The notes under the pieces: generated by a model | What the model saw: only the letters and a program-made list of their open reading frames with translations | Database searches by the model: none | What the model was told of the DNA's origin: nothing | Position numbers and translations under genes: made by a program | In this document: one piece after another, positions 9,580 through 21,217 of the stretch | How positions within the stretch are numbered: the first letter of the stretch is position 1 | Layout: every line of letters starts with the position of its first letter | Source: Anaerolineales bacterium | GTDB lineage: Bacteria; Chloroflexota; Anaerolineae; Anaerolineales; UBA11579 | Assembly (NCBI GenBank): GCA_019637805.1 | Contig: JAHBVB010000001.1 | Coordinates: forward strand, 1,095,875 to 1,159,874 | Reading direction: 5' to 3' | Length of the DNA: 64,000 nucleotides

Positions 9580-11718
9580 ATGAAACAACTTCTGCAAGAT
9601 ATGCGCGCCAAACAACCGCACTTGGCGGATGTGCCCGTGCCCACCCCAGGCCCGGGCATGCTGCTGGTGCGCAATGCGGCCTCGCTGGTCTCGGCCGGCA
9701 CCGAACGCACCCTGGTCGAGTTTGCCGGGAGCTCGCTGTTGGGCAAAGCCCGCTCCCGCCCGGATTTGCTGCGCCAGGTGCTGGAAAAAGCCCGCCGGGA
9801 CGGCCTGCTCAACGCAGCCCAGGCCGCCTTTGGTCGCCTGGGCGACGCCATGCCGCTGGGCTATTCCTGTGCCGGCACGGTGGTGGAACTGGGCGAGGGC
9901 GTGCAAGGCTTGCGCCCCGGCCAGCGCGTGGCCTGCGCCGGCGGGGGTTACGCCGTGCACGCCGAATACGTGTGCGTTCCTCAGAACCTGGTGGCGGCCC
10001 TGCCAGATGAAGTGGACTTTGATTCTGCGGCCTTTGCCACCCTGGGCGCGATCGCCCTGCACGGCTTCCGCCTGGCCGAAGTCCAGTTGGGGGCGCGGGT
10101 GGCCGTGATCGGCCTGGGCCTGCTGGGCCAACTGGCCGCCAGCCTGGCCGCCGCGGCCGGCTGCGAGGTGTTGGGCGTGGATACCGACCCGCGCCGGGTG
10201 GCGCTGGCCAAGCGCCGCGGCCTGGACGCGGTGGTCCGCGACAAGGCGGAGAAAACCGCCGCGGCGCGCAGCGCCGGCCACGGCTACGATGCGGTGCTGA
10301 TCTGCGCCGATACAAAATCCGACGACCCGGTGGAGCTGGCCGGCGAAATCGCCCGCGAGCGCGCCACGGTGGTGGCGGTGGGGGCGGTGGGACTGAGCGT
10401 GCCGCGGCGCAGCTACTATGCCAAGGAATTGAACCTGATCGTCTCGCGCTCGTATGGGCCGGGGCGTTATGACCCCGGCTACGAAGAAGTCGGGGTGGAT
10501 TACCCGATCGGCTATGTGCGCTGGACCGAGGGCCGCAACCTGCAGGCCTTTGTCGACCTGCTGGGCAGGGGTGCACTTGAGGTGAAGAGCCTGACCAGCC
10601 ATCGCTACGATATAGAAGAAGCGGTGCAGGCCTATGACCTGATCCGCAGCCTGGAAGATTTCCTGGGCGTACTGCTCAACTATTCACAGGCAGCGTCTAA
10701 GACCCGTGCCAGCAAGAAGCTGGCGGTTTCCTCCAAACCCGTGGCCAAGCACAAAATAGGCCTGGGTGTGCTGGGGGCCGGCAACTTTGCCCGCCATACC
10801 CTGCTGCCCGCCCTGAAAGGCGTGCGCACCGTGGAGCTGGTGGGGATTGCCTCGGCAGGCGGCCGGGCGGCGGCCGACCTGGCACAGCGCTACGGCTTCC
10901 GCTACGCAGCCAGCGACCCGGCAGAACTGCTGGCCGACAAGCAGGTGGATGCCCTGGCGGTGCTGACCCGCCACCATCTGCACGCGAGCCAGACGCTGGC
11001 CGGGCTGAAAGCGGGCAAGCATGTCTTCTGCGAGAAGCCGCTGGCTTTGCATGAAGCCGAGTTGGCCCGCATTGAGCGCGCCTTGGCGCAAAAGAATGCC
11101 CCGCAGCTGACGGTGGGTTTCAACCGGCGCTTTGCGCCGCTGGCGCAGGAACTGGCCGGCTTCCTGGCCGGGCGCAGTCAACCGCTGGCGGCGCACTTCC
11201 GAGTGAATGCCGGGCCGCTGCCGGCCGGGCACTGGCTGCAGGACCCGGCGCAGGGTGGCGGCCGCCTGCTGGGCGAAGGCTGCCACTTCATCGACTTTCT
11301 GATCTTCCTGGCAGGCCAGGCGCCGCTGGCGGTCTCCGCCGCCGCCCTGGAGGAGCCGGGCGGCCAGCCGCAAGACAATCTCCAGGTGACGCTGCGCTTC
11401 GCCGATGGTTCACTGGGTACGTTGAGCTATCTGTCCAACGGCGACCGGGCGGTCTCCAAGGAGCGGCTGGAGGTCTTTTGCGGTGGTGACGTGGCCGTGC
11501 TGGACGACTTCCGCCGTCTGGAGCTGACCCGCGGCGGCAATACGCGCCGCTTGCGCAGCGGCGGCGACAAAGGCCATGCCGCGATCTGGGCCGCCTTTGC
11601 CGCCAGCCTGCAGGCCGGCGGCCCGCCGCCGATCCCCTATGAGCATATTTTCAGTGGGGCGCGGGCCGGGTTTGCCGCGCTGCGGGCGCTGGAAACCGGC
11701 GGCGAAGTGGCGCTGTAA
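9580..11718 (+). CDS. Two-domain oxidoreductase: MDR dehydrogenase + Gfo/Idh/MocA
   Basis: 712 aa fusion of two redox modules. Residues ~1-375 are a zinc-type medium-chain dehydrogenase-like domain (SLVSAGTERTLVEF, GYSCAGTVVELGEGV, Rossmann GLGLLGQLAASLAAAAGCEV). Residues ~390-712 are a Gfo/Idh/MocA domain (LGVLGAGNFARHTLLPALKG, then CEKPLALHEAEL with the family EKP motif, GGGRLLGEGCHFIDFL). Proteins of this architecture are often found in polysaccharide loci, where they are thought to oxidise and rearrange a sugar or acid substrate; the substrate here is unknown. It stands alone. The start at 9580 fits the usual MKQLLQD-type N-terminus; 9565 is an alternative. Confidence 0.88.
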   Translation: MKQLLQDMRAKQPHLADVPVPTPGPGMLLVRNAASLVSAGTERTLVEFAGSSLLGKARSRPDLLRQVLEKARRDGLLNAAQAAFGRLGDAMPLGYSCAGTVVELGEGVQGLRPGQRVACAGGGYAVHAEYVCVPQNLVAALPDEVDFDSAAFATLGAIALHGFRLAEVQLGARVAVIGLGLLGQLAASLAAAAGCEVLGVDTDPRRVALAKRRGLDAVVRDKAEKTAAARSAGHGYDAVLICADTKSDDPVELAGEIARERATVVAVGAVGLSVPRRSYYAKELNLIVSRSYGPGRYDPGYEEVGVDYPIGYVRWTEGRNLQAFVDLLGRGALEVKSLTSHRYDIEEAVQAYDLIRSLEDFLGVLLNYSQAASKTRASKKLAVSSKPVAKHKIGLGVLGAGNFARHTLLPALKGVRTVELVGIASAGGRAAADLAQRYGFRYAASDPAELLADKQVDALAVLTRHHLHASQTLAGLKAGKHVFCEKPLALHEAELARIERALAQKNAPQLTVGFNRRFAPLAQELAGFLAGRSQPLAAHFRVNAGPLPAGHWLQDPAQGGGRLLGEGCHFIDFLIFLAGQAPLAVSAAALEEPGGQPQDNLQVTLRFADGSLGTLSYLSNGDRAVSKERLEVFCGGDVAVLDDFRRLELTRGGNTRRLRSGGDKGHAAIWAAFAASLQAGGPPPIPYEHIFSGARAGFAALRALETGGEVAL

Positions 11719-11950
11719 TCGCGGTCCGTTCCCCCGACTGGATATTTAAGCATCCCTCGCTTGCTCAGGATGAACAGCGTTGAGGTTGCCCTGTGCGTTC
11801 TCTGCTTAGGCAGGCTGCTTGCGAACTAGATTAATAGGCGCTGAGTTTGTGAAATTTGACACCTAAATCCCCCTATGATAGACTCCTGCTAACCTACAAA
11901 AACTTAGGTGTCGCCCGATTTTGCCTAAAGTCTGTGGGTTTTAGGTGTAT
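11719..11950 (+). promoter_or_regulatory. Intergenic region carrying the nuo promoter
   Basis: The 232 bp before nuoA hold no gene. Positions 11751-11774 (catccctcgcttgctcagga) look like a dispersed short repeat. TTGACA (11856-11861), a 17 bp spacer and TAGACT (11879-11884) make a good sigma-70 promoter giving a leader of about 60 nt. GACACCTAA (11858-11866) overlapping the -35 is repeated inverted as TTAGGTGTC (11904-11912), a possible operator or leader stem; a third TTAGGTGT lies just before the nuoA start. TTGTGAA overlaps the -35 upstream edge and resembles one half of a Rex site. Confidence 0.75.
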
Positions 11951-12307
11951 ATGCTCTTAGACTACTTACCCATCGCAATTCTCGTGATCCTCTCCACCGG
12001 GCTGGCCGCCCTGATCGTGGGCATTGGGCATTTGTTTGGGCCCAACCGCCCTTCAGAGCGCAAGATGGAGTCTTACGAGTCGGGCATGCGCCCGATCGGG
12101 CCGGGCACACGGCGTTTGCCGGTGCGCTTTTACCTGATTGCGGTGCTGTTCATCCTCTTCGACATTGAAGTGATCTTTTTCCTGCCCTGGGCGGTGACCT
12201 TCCGCCAGCTGGGCTGGTTCGGACTGATCGAGATGGTGGTCTTCATCCTCATCCTGCTGGTTGGCTATGTGTACGCCTGGAAGAAAGGCGCGTTGGAATG
12301 GGAGTAG
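11951..12307 (+). CDS. nuoA: NADH-quinone oxidoreductase subunit A
   Basis: 118 aa membrane subunit of complex I with three transmembrane helices (about 5-27, 60-80, 85-108). It contains the conserved loop between helices 1 and 2 ([11 protein letters not shown]) and [24 protein letters not shown], the stretch near the quinone channel with the FDIE carboxylates. ATG 11951 gives the typical [12 protein letters not shown] start; an in-frame GTG at 11945 is possible but is poorly spaced from AGGTG. First gene of the nuoA-N operon; its last 10 bp overlap nuoB. Confidence 0.95.
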   Translation: MLLDYLPIAILVILSTGLAALIVGIGHLFGPNRPSERKMESYESGMRPIGPGTRRLPVRFYLIAVLFILFDIEVIFFLPWAVTFRQLGWFGLIEMVVFILILLVGYVYAWKKGALEWE

Positions 12308-12780
12308 AGAGCAAACTCGGTAATTTGGGGATCGTGACCACCTCGCTCGAGAAGGTGGTGAACTGGGGCCGCACCGGCGCCATGTGGCCGATGCTGTTTG
12401 GCCTGGCCTGCTGCGCCATCGAGATGATGTCTTCGCAGGCTCCGCAATATGACATGAGCCGCTTCGGGATGGAACTGATGCGCGCCAGCCCTCGCCAGTC
12501 CGATCTGATGATCGTGGCCGGCCGCCTGAGCCGCAAGATGGCCCCGGTGCTGCGCCGCCTGTATGACCAAATGCCTGCGCCCAAGTGGGTGGTCTCCATG
12601 GGAGATTGCGCCTCGTGCGGCGGTGTTTACAACAACTACGCCATTGTTCAGGGCGTGGACGAGATCGTGCCGGTGGACGTGTATGTGGCCGGCTGCCCGC
12701 CGCGCCCGGAAGCCTTGATCCACGGCATTATGACCCTGCACGAAAAAGTGAAGGGCGAGACTTTCAAGGATTGGGCCTAG
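12298..12780 (+). CDS. nuoB: NADH-quinone oxidoreductase subunit B
   Basis: 160 aa peripheral-arm subunit that holds the terminal 4Fe-4S cluster N2, which hands electrons to quinone. The ligands are visible: the adjacent cysteines in LACCAIEMM, the Cys in GDCASCGG and the Cys in AGCPPRPEA. Length and sequence are normal for the family. Its start overlaps the end of nuoA by 10 bp, so translation is probably coupled. Confidence 0.97.
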   Translation: MGVESKLGNLGIVTTSLEKVVNWGRTGAMWPMLFGLACCAIEMMSSQAPQYDMSRFGMELMRASPRQSDLMIVAGRLSRKMAPVLRRLYDQMPAPKWVVSMGDCASCGGVYNNYAIVQGVDEIVPVDVYVAGCPPRPEALIHGIMTLHEKVKGETFKDWA

Positions 12781-12784
12781 CCTT

Positions 12785-13297
12785 ATGCATGCACAGCTCG
12801 AACCTGTCTTGACCGACCTGGAGCAGCAGTTTGGCGCCAGCCAGAGCGAATTCCGCGGCCAGGCCAGGCTGCTGGTGGCCCCGCAGCACATCCTGGCCGC
12901 CGCCAACGCGCTGCGTGACCAGCACGGCTTTGAAATGCTGGCAGCCCTGAGCGCGGTGGACTACTGGCCGGAGCGCACGCCGCGCTTCCATGCCGTGTAT
13001 GAGTTCAAGAGCCTGGCCAAGAACCTGCGCCTGGAAGTGCGCGTGCCCTTAGACGGCGATGATCCAGAGCTGGAGAGCATCACCTCTGTCTATCCCAATG
13101 CGGATTGGCACGAGCGCGAGCTGTGGGACATGTTTGGTCTGCGCATCCAGAACCATCCGGACTTGCGCCGCATCCTAATGCCAGCGGACTGGACTGGGCA
13201 CCCCTTGCGTAAAGACTATCCGCTGGGCTACGAAGAAGTGCAGTTCAGCTTCAACTTCGAAGAGATTGAGGCGCGCAAGCCGCGTCCCAAGGAATAG
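12785..13297 (+). CDS. nuoC: NADH-quinone oxidoreductase subunit C
   Basis: 170 aa 30 kDa subunit of the peripheral arm; docks on NuoD and has no cofactor. The family signature is ANWHERELWDMFG-like (PNADWHERELWDMFGL) followed by HPDLRRILMPADWTGHPLRKDYPL. Separate from nuoD, unlike the E. coli nuoCD fusion. It starts 4 bp after nuoB. Confidence 0.96.
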   Translation: MHAQLEPVLTDLEQQFGASQSEFRGQARLLVAPQHILAAANALRDQHGFEMLAALSAVDYWPERTPRFHAVYEFKSLAKNLRLEVRVPLDGDDPELESITSVYPNADWHERELWDMFGLRIQNHPDLRRILMPADWTGHPLRKDYPLGYEEVQFSFNFEEIEARKPRPKE

Positions 13298-13306
13298 CCG
13301 GTTGCC

Positions 13307-14538
<1,232 letters not shown>

Positions 14539-14542
<4 letters not shown>

Positions 14543-15038
14543 ATCCTTTACAGGAACGCTACAGCGAAGAAATTGCGCAGGTCCTGTCCAAGTATCCTGC
14601 GGATCAGAAGCGCTCAGCGGTGATGCCGCTGCTGTACATTGCCCAGCGTGAGCACGGCTACGTCAGCCGCGAGCAGTTCGCCCAAATTGCTGAGATCCTG
14701 GAGATCTCCGCCACGGATGTGGCCGAGATCCTAGGCTTCTACACCCTCTATCACGATAAGCCGGAAGGCAAGTACCGCCTTCAGGTATGCAATGACCTGC
14801 CGTGCGCCCTGCGCGGGGCCGACCAGTTTCTGGAAGGCGTGTGTGACCACCTGGGCGTGAAGCCGGGCGGCACCACCCAAGACGGCCTGGTGACGGTCGA
14901 AGCCGTCATGTGCCTGGCCGCCTGCCACCGAGCGCCGATGTTCCAGGTGCAAAGCAGTGAGGGCATTGCCTATCACGAAGATCAGACAGTGGAGAGCGCA
15001 GCCCGCCTGGTGGACAGCTGGCGCGCGACGGAGGTCGA

Positions 15039-15042
<4 letters not shown>
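14539..15042 (+). CDS. nuoE: NADH-quinone oxidoreductase subunit E
   Basis: 167 aa 24 kDa subunit with a thioredoxin-like fold that binds 2Fe-2S cluster N1a. The four ligands are in CNDLPC and CLAACHRAP. An N-terminal helical bundle (to about residue 75) precedes the cluster domain. GTG start overlapping nuoD; the stop overlaps the ATG of nuoF. Confidence 0.96.
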
Positions 15043-16321
<1,279 letters not shown>

Positions 16322-16325
<4 letters not shown>

Positions 16326-18862
16326 GCGACGCAGTAGCCCCGAAGATCGACGAGAACTTGGTCACGTTAATTATCGATGGCCAGCCGGTGGCGGTGAAGG
16401 CCGGCACGGTACTGGTGGATGCGGCCAAGCAGGCCGGCATTGATATTCCCGTGTTTTGCTACCACCCCAAGATGGAACCGGTGGGCATGTGCCGCATGTG
16501 CCTGGTGGAGGTGGGCCGCCCGCAGATCGACCGCGAGACCGGCAAACCCGCCCTGGATGAGAATGGCGAGCCGATCATTCAATTTGGCCCCAAGCTGGAA
16601 ACCGGTTGCACCGTGCCGGTGGCCGAGGGCATGGTGGTGCGCGGCTACACCGACAATGTAAAGGAAGCCCGCGACGAAGTGCTGGAGTTCCTGCTGACTT
16701 CGCACCCGCTGGACTGCCCGATTTGCGACAAGGGTGGCGAATGCCCCCTGCAAAACCTGACGATGAACTTTGGCCCCGGCCAGAGCCGCTATATTTATGA
16801 CGAGAAGAAGCACCTGGAAAAACACGTGCCGCTGGGCGACCTGATCTTCCTGGACCGCGAGCGCTGCATCCAGTGTGCGCGCTGCACGCGCTTCCAGGAT
16901 GAGATTGTGGACGACCCGGTGATCGGCTTTTCGCAGCGCGGCCGCGCCCTGCAGATCGTGACCTTCTCGGAGCCGGGCTTTGACTCATACTGGTCTGGCA
17001 ACACCACCGACATTTGCCCGGTGGGCGCGCTGACCACGGCGGACTTCCGCTTTGGCGCCCGCCCGTGGGAAATGCAGCAGTCCGCCTCCATCTGTAACCA
17101 GTGCTCGGTGGGCTGCAACATCACCTTCAACACGCGCCGTGAGGCCAAGTCTGGCGGGCAGACGGTGATCAAACGGGCCATGCCGCGCCAGAACGAGTGG
17201 GTCAATGAGATCTGGATGTGCGACAAAGGCCGCTTTGGCTACCACTATACGGAAGCCGCCAACCGCATCCAGCAGCCTTTGCTGCGCAAAGGCGGCCAGC
17301 TGACCCCGGTGAGCTGGGAAGAGGCTTTGGCGGCGGTGCGCGAGCAGGTCAAGAAGGCCGCCGGCAAGATGGTGACCCTGGCCGGCGGACGCCTGAGCAA
17401 CGAAGACTATTTCAATATCAAACAACTGAGCGACGCGGCCAAGGCCCCGGCGCTGCTGTACAGCCAGATGGCCGGCGGCGACCTGACCGCCCAGGTGGGC
17501 CTGGGCGCTGGCAGCAATTTAGCTGACTTAGGCCCCGGTTCCACCATCGTGGTGATTGCCAGCGACCTGGAAGAAGAAGCCGGCCTGTGGTGGCTGCGCC
17601 TGAAGCAGGCTGCCGAGCGCGGCGCCACCCTGGTGGTGGCCAACCCACGCAGCACCAAGCTGGAACGCTATGCCCAGCATGTGGTGCGCTACAGTTATGG
17701 CCAGGAAGCGGCCGTACTGCAGGCGCTGGTGGACAGCCTGTCCCCCAAGAGCCCGCAGCAGAGCGAGGCGGTCAAAGGACTGCTGCGCGAAGATGCGCTG
17801 AAGGCTGCCGCCCAAGCTGTGCAGGCCGCCGAGAACCTGGTGGTCTTTTACGGCAGCGACGGCACCAGCCTGGCCAGTTCTACGGCGCTGGCGCAGGCCG
17901 CCGCCAATTTACTGATCGCCACCGGCCACGTGGGCCGGGCCAACAACGGCCTGGTGGCCGTGTGGGACAAGGGCAACGCCCAGGGCGCCTGGGACATGGG
18001 CCTGCGCCCAAGCGCCGACCTGGCGACTCAATTGAAAGAGGCTGGCCTGCTGTACATCGCCGGCGCCGACCCGGCGGGCGATGACCCGCAATTGGCTGCC
18101 GCCGTGGATGCGGCCGCCTTTGTGGTGGTGCAGGAACTGGCCATGACCAAGACCGCCGCCGCCGCCGATGTGGTGCTGCCCGCCCTCGCTTATACCGAGC
18201 GCGACGGCAGCTATACCTCTGGCGAGCGCCGCGTGCAGCGCTTTTACCCGGCCGTGCCGGTGCTGGAAGGCGCCCGGGCCGACTATGCCATCGCCGCCCA
18301 AATTGGTGAAGCACTGGGCCTGAAGCTGGAACAGCGCTCCACGGCCAAGATCTTCCGCCAGGCCAGCGAGACGCACCCGGCCTACAGTGGCCTGGATTAC
18401 GGCAGGCTGGCCGAAGTGGTGGCCCAGTGGCCGATCATCGGCCGCGACGATGTGTACTACGGCGGCACGACTTACGACAATACCCAGGGCCTGGGCGTGA
18501 AGCTGGACACCGCCGCCGAGCGCGGCGAAGCCCCAGCCTTGAGCTTGGAGGCCGCCGCCGAAACAGTATTGCCGAGCGGCCTGGTGGCCGTGCCGGTGAC
18601 GCGCCAATATGACCGCGGCAACACGATCAGGTTCTCCAAGCTGCTGGACCCGCGCCGCGAAGCGCCGCAAGTGGTGCTGAACCCGCAGGACGCCGCCGGC
18701 CTGGGCCTGAGCGAAGGCAAGCCGGCCAAGGTGACCCTGGACGGCGTGCAGGCCACCGTGACGACCAAGATCGACAACAGCCTGCCGCAAGGCACGGCGC
18801 TGATCCCGCGCAGCCTGGGCTTGCCGATCAACGGCCCCACGGCGGTGAAGGTGGAAGCTTAA
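16322..18862 (+). CDS. nuoG: NADH-quinone oxidoreductase subunit G
   Basis: 846 aa 75 kDa subunit carrying much of the Fe-S chain. In order: a 2Fe-2S ferredoxin domain (CYHPKMEPVGMCRMCLVEV, then a Cys in LETGCTVPV), a His/Cys 4Fe-4S site (HPLDCPICDKGGECPLQN), a third motif (CIQCARCTRFQ), and an extra CNQCSVGCN site at about 260 that belongs to the fourth cluster. The remaining ~550 residues have the molybdopterin oxidoreductase fold without the cofactor, ending in an aspartate decarboxylase-like beta barrel. It overlaps nuoF by 4 bp and nuoH by 1 bp. Confidence 0.96.
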
Positions 18863-19869
18863 TGATCGATATCTGGTTGGTTGTGGAGTGGCTGGTTAAA
18901 AGCCTTGTGCTCATCTTCGTTCTGCTGACGGGCTTTGCCTACACCACCTTCTATGAGCGCAAGCTGGCGGCGCTGATCCAGATCCGCGTCGGCCCCAACC
19001 GTGTGGGGCCGGGCGGCTGGCTGCAGCCGCTGGCAGACGGCATCAAGCTGATCTTCAAAGAAGAATTCATCCCGGCCAAGGCCTTCAAGACGGTGTTCAT
19101 CCTGGCGCCGATCCTGACGGCTGTGCCCGCCCTGGTGATTACCGCCGTGGTGCCCTGGGGCACCGAGATCGAACTGTTCGGGCGCATGATCCCGCTGGGC
19201 ATTGCCGATGTGAACGTGGCTGTGCTGTATATCTTGTCCGTGGCCTCGATTTCGGTCTACGGCATCGTGCTGGCGGGCTGGTCCTCCAACAATAAATACG
19301 CCATGCTGGGCGGCCTGCGCTCCTCAGCGCAAATGATCAGCTACGAGCTGTCGCTGGGCCTGGCGTTCGTCGGCCCGATTTTGCTGGCGGGCTCGATGAG
19401 CATGAATGACATCGTCGAAGCCCAACGCAATGTGTGGTTTGTGGTCTGGCAGCCGATCGGCGCGATCATCTTCTACATTGCCAGCCTGGCCGAAGTCAAC
19501 CGCGCCCCGTTCGACATGCCCGAGGCCGAGCAGGAATTGACGGCCGGTTACCACACCGAATATTCCGGCATGAAGTTCGCCCTGTTCTTCATGGGCGAGT
19601 ACATCAAGATGGCGGCGGTCAGCGCCATCTTCGCCACTCTGTTCCTGGGCGGTTACCGCGGACCCTTTGTGGATCAGTACCCGCTGCTGGGACCTGTGTA
19701 TTTATTGTTCAAGGTTTTCCTGAGCCTGGGTGTAATGATTTGGATCCGCGCTACCCTGCCGCGCCTGCGCTATGACCGTCTGATGAGTTTCGGCTGGAAA
19801 GTCATGCTGCCCCTGGCCTTGCTGAACGTTTTCCTCACAGCCGTGCTGATCATGTGGTTGGGATTGTGA
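18862..19869 (+). CDS. nuoH: NADH-quinone oxidoreductase subunit H
   Basis: 335 aa membrane subunit with about eight helices that joins the membrane and peripheral arms and closes the quinone chamber. Conserved loops are visible: YERKLAALIQIRVGPNRVGP near the N-terminus and EVNRAPFDMPEAEQEL, with the acidic residues of the proton path, followed by TEYSGMKFALFFMGEY. It ends 7 bp before nuoI. Confidence 0.97.
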   Translation: MIDIWLVVEWLVKSLVLIFVLLTGFAYTTFYERKLAALIQIRVGPNRVGPGGWLQPLADGIKLIFKEEFIPAKAFKTVFILAPILTAVPALVITAVVPWGTEIELFGRMIPLGIADVNVAVLYILSVASISVYGIVLAGWSSNNKYAMLGGLRSSAQMISYELSLGLAFVGPILLAGSMSMNDIVEAQRNVWFVVWQPIGAIIFYIASLAEVNRAPFDMPEAEQELTAGYHTEYSGMKFALFFMGEYIKMAAVSAIFATLFLGGYRGPFVDQYPLLGPVYLLFKVFLSLGVMIWIRATLPRLRYDRLMSFGWKVMLPLALLNVFLTAVLIMWLGL

Positions 19870-19876
19870 GCCAGTT

Positions 19877-20395
19877 ATGTTGAATGCCATCAAAAGCTTC
19901 TACGAGATCTTAAAGGGAATGGGCATCACGGCTCGCCAGATCCTGCGTGGTTCCCAAACCTACCAGTATCCGGAGACCAAGCGCCCGGTGCGCCAGCGCT
20001 TCAAAGGCCGCCACGAGCTGCGGCGCTATGACAATGGGCTGGAGAAGTGCATTGGCTGCGCGCTGTGCGCGGCGGCCTGCCCGGCAGACGCCATCTTCGT
20101 CGAGGCGTCTGAGAACACCGATGAGAAGCGCTTCTCCCCCGGCGAGCGCTATGCCAGCACTTATGAGATCAACATGCTGCGCTGCATCTTCTGCGGCTAT
20201 TGTGAAGACGCCTGCCCGACCGAAGCGATCGTGCTGGGCGATAACTATGAGATGAGCTTTACCGACCGCTCGCAGTCGATTTACACGCGCGAGAAGCTGT
20301 TGGTGCCCGTGCCGCCGGGAGGCAACCCCACCCCGCAGCAGGTGGAACCTGGCATGTTTGACCGTTCCATCCCGATGATGGAGAACCCAGACTAA
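19877..20395 (+). CDS. nuoI: NADH-quinone oxidoreductase subunit I
   Basis: 172 aa 23 kDa subunit with two 4Fe-4S clusters (N6a and N6b) bound by CIGCALCAAACP and CIFCGYCEDACP. The N-terminal ~45 residues contain the amphipathic helix and the RQRFKGRHELRRYDNGLEKC stretch common to NuoI. Its last base overlaps the start of nuoJ. Confidence 0.97.
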   Translation: MLNAIKSFYEILKGMGITARQILRGSQTYQYPETKRPVRQRFKGRHELRRYDNGLEKCIGCALCAAACPADAIFVEASENTDEKRFSPGERYASTYEINMLRCIFCGYCEDACPTEAIVLGDNYEMSFTDRSQSIYTREKLLVPVPPGGNPTPQQVEPGMFDRSIPMMENPD

Positions 20396-20910
20396 TGAAC
20401 GGCGATCTGTTGCTTTTCTTCGGTCTGGCGTTGGTGGCGGTGGGCGCGGCGGTGGCCATGCTGGTCAGCCGCAACGCGGTGTATTCGGCGCTGTTCCTGA
20501 TCATCAACTTCGCCACCATCGCGGTCTTTTTCCTGATGCTCGGCGCGCCATTCATCGCCATGGCACAGGTGACCGTGTATGCCGGCGCCATCATGGTCTT
20601 GTTCCTGTTCGTGATCATGCTGCTCGGCGCCGAGCAGATCCAACTGCCCGGCCGCGGCGGCTGGCAGCGCCCGCTGGCGATCCTGCTGGCGGTGGCGCTG
20701 GTCGCCGAAACGGCTGTGGTCATTTTTGGCCGCGGCGAGGTGACCCAGATGCTGCAACCCTCGGCCAGCGATTACGGCAACCCGCAGGCGATCGGCATGA
20801 CTTTGTTCAGCGACTTCCTTCTGCCGTTTGAGGTGACCTCGGTGCTGCTGCTGGCGGCCATGGTGGGCGTGATCGTAATTACCAAAGAAGACAGAAAGAA
20901 GCCTGAATAG
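20395..20910 (+). CDS. nuoJ: NADH-quinone oxidoreductase subunit J
   Basis: 171 aa membrane subunit with five helices. The third helix has the usual [20 protein letters not shown], the segment that contains the pi-bulge linked to coupling. It ends 2 bp before nuoK. Confidence 0.95.
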   Translation: MNGDLLLFFGLALVAVGAAVAMLVSRNAVYSALFLIINFATIAVFFLMLGAPFIAMAQVTVYAGAIMVLFLFVIMLLGAEQIQLPGRGGWQRPLAILLAVALVAETAVVIFGRGEVTQMLQPSASDYGNPQAIGMTLFSDFLLPFEVTSVLLLAAMVGVIVITKEDRKKPE

Positions 20911-20912
20911 CC

Positions 20913-21215
20913 ATGGTGCCCGTTTCTTATTACTTCGCGCTGTCCGCCATTCTGTTCACGCTGGGCGCTCTGGGCGTGCTGCTGCGGCGCAATGCGATCA
21001 TCGTGTTCATGTCGATCGAGCTGATGCTGAATGCGGCCAATCTGCTGTTTGTGGCCTTTGCGCGTTCCTTTGGCGCGCTCAACGGCCAGATCTACGTCTT
21101 CTTCGTCATCGCCGTGGCCGCGGCTGAAGTCGCCGTGGGCCTGGCGCTGATCGTGGCCATCTTCCGCAGCCGCCAAACCGTCAATCTTGACGACATCACC
21201 AGTATGAAGGGTTAG
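20913..21215 (+). CDS. nuoK: NADH-quinone oxidoreductase subunit K
   Basis: 100 aa three-helix membrane subunit, homologous to MrpC. Carries [13 protein letters not shown] with the membrane Glu of the proton pathway, and the second Glu in [17 protein letters not shown]. Normal length. nuoL follows after 2 bp. Confidence 0.96.
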   Translation: MVPVSYYFALSAILFTLGALGVLLRRNAIIVFMSIELMLNAANLLFVAFARSFGALNGQIYVFFVIAVAAAEVAVGLALIVAIFRSRQTVNLDDITSMKG

Positions 21216-21217
21216 CC

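Noticed and set aside
11847-11864. Rex operator at the nuo promoter
   Set aside because: One half-site (TTGTGAA) is perfect but the other half matches at only about three of seven positions, so it is mentioned only as a weak hint.
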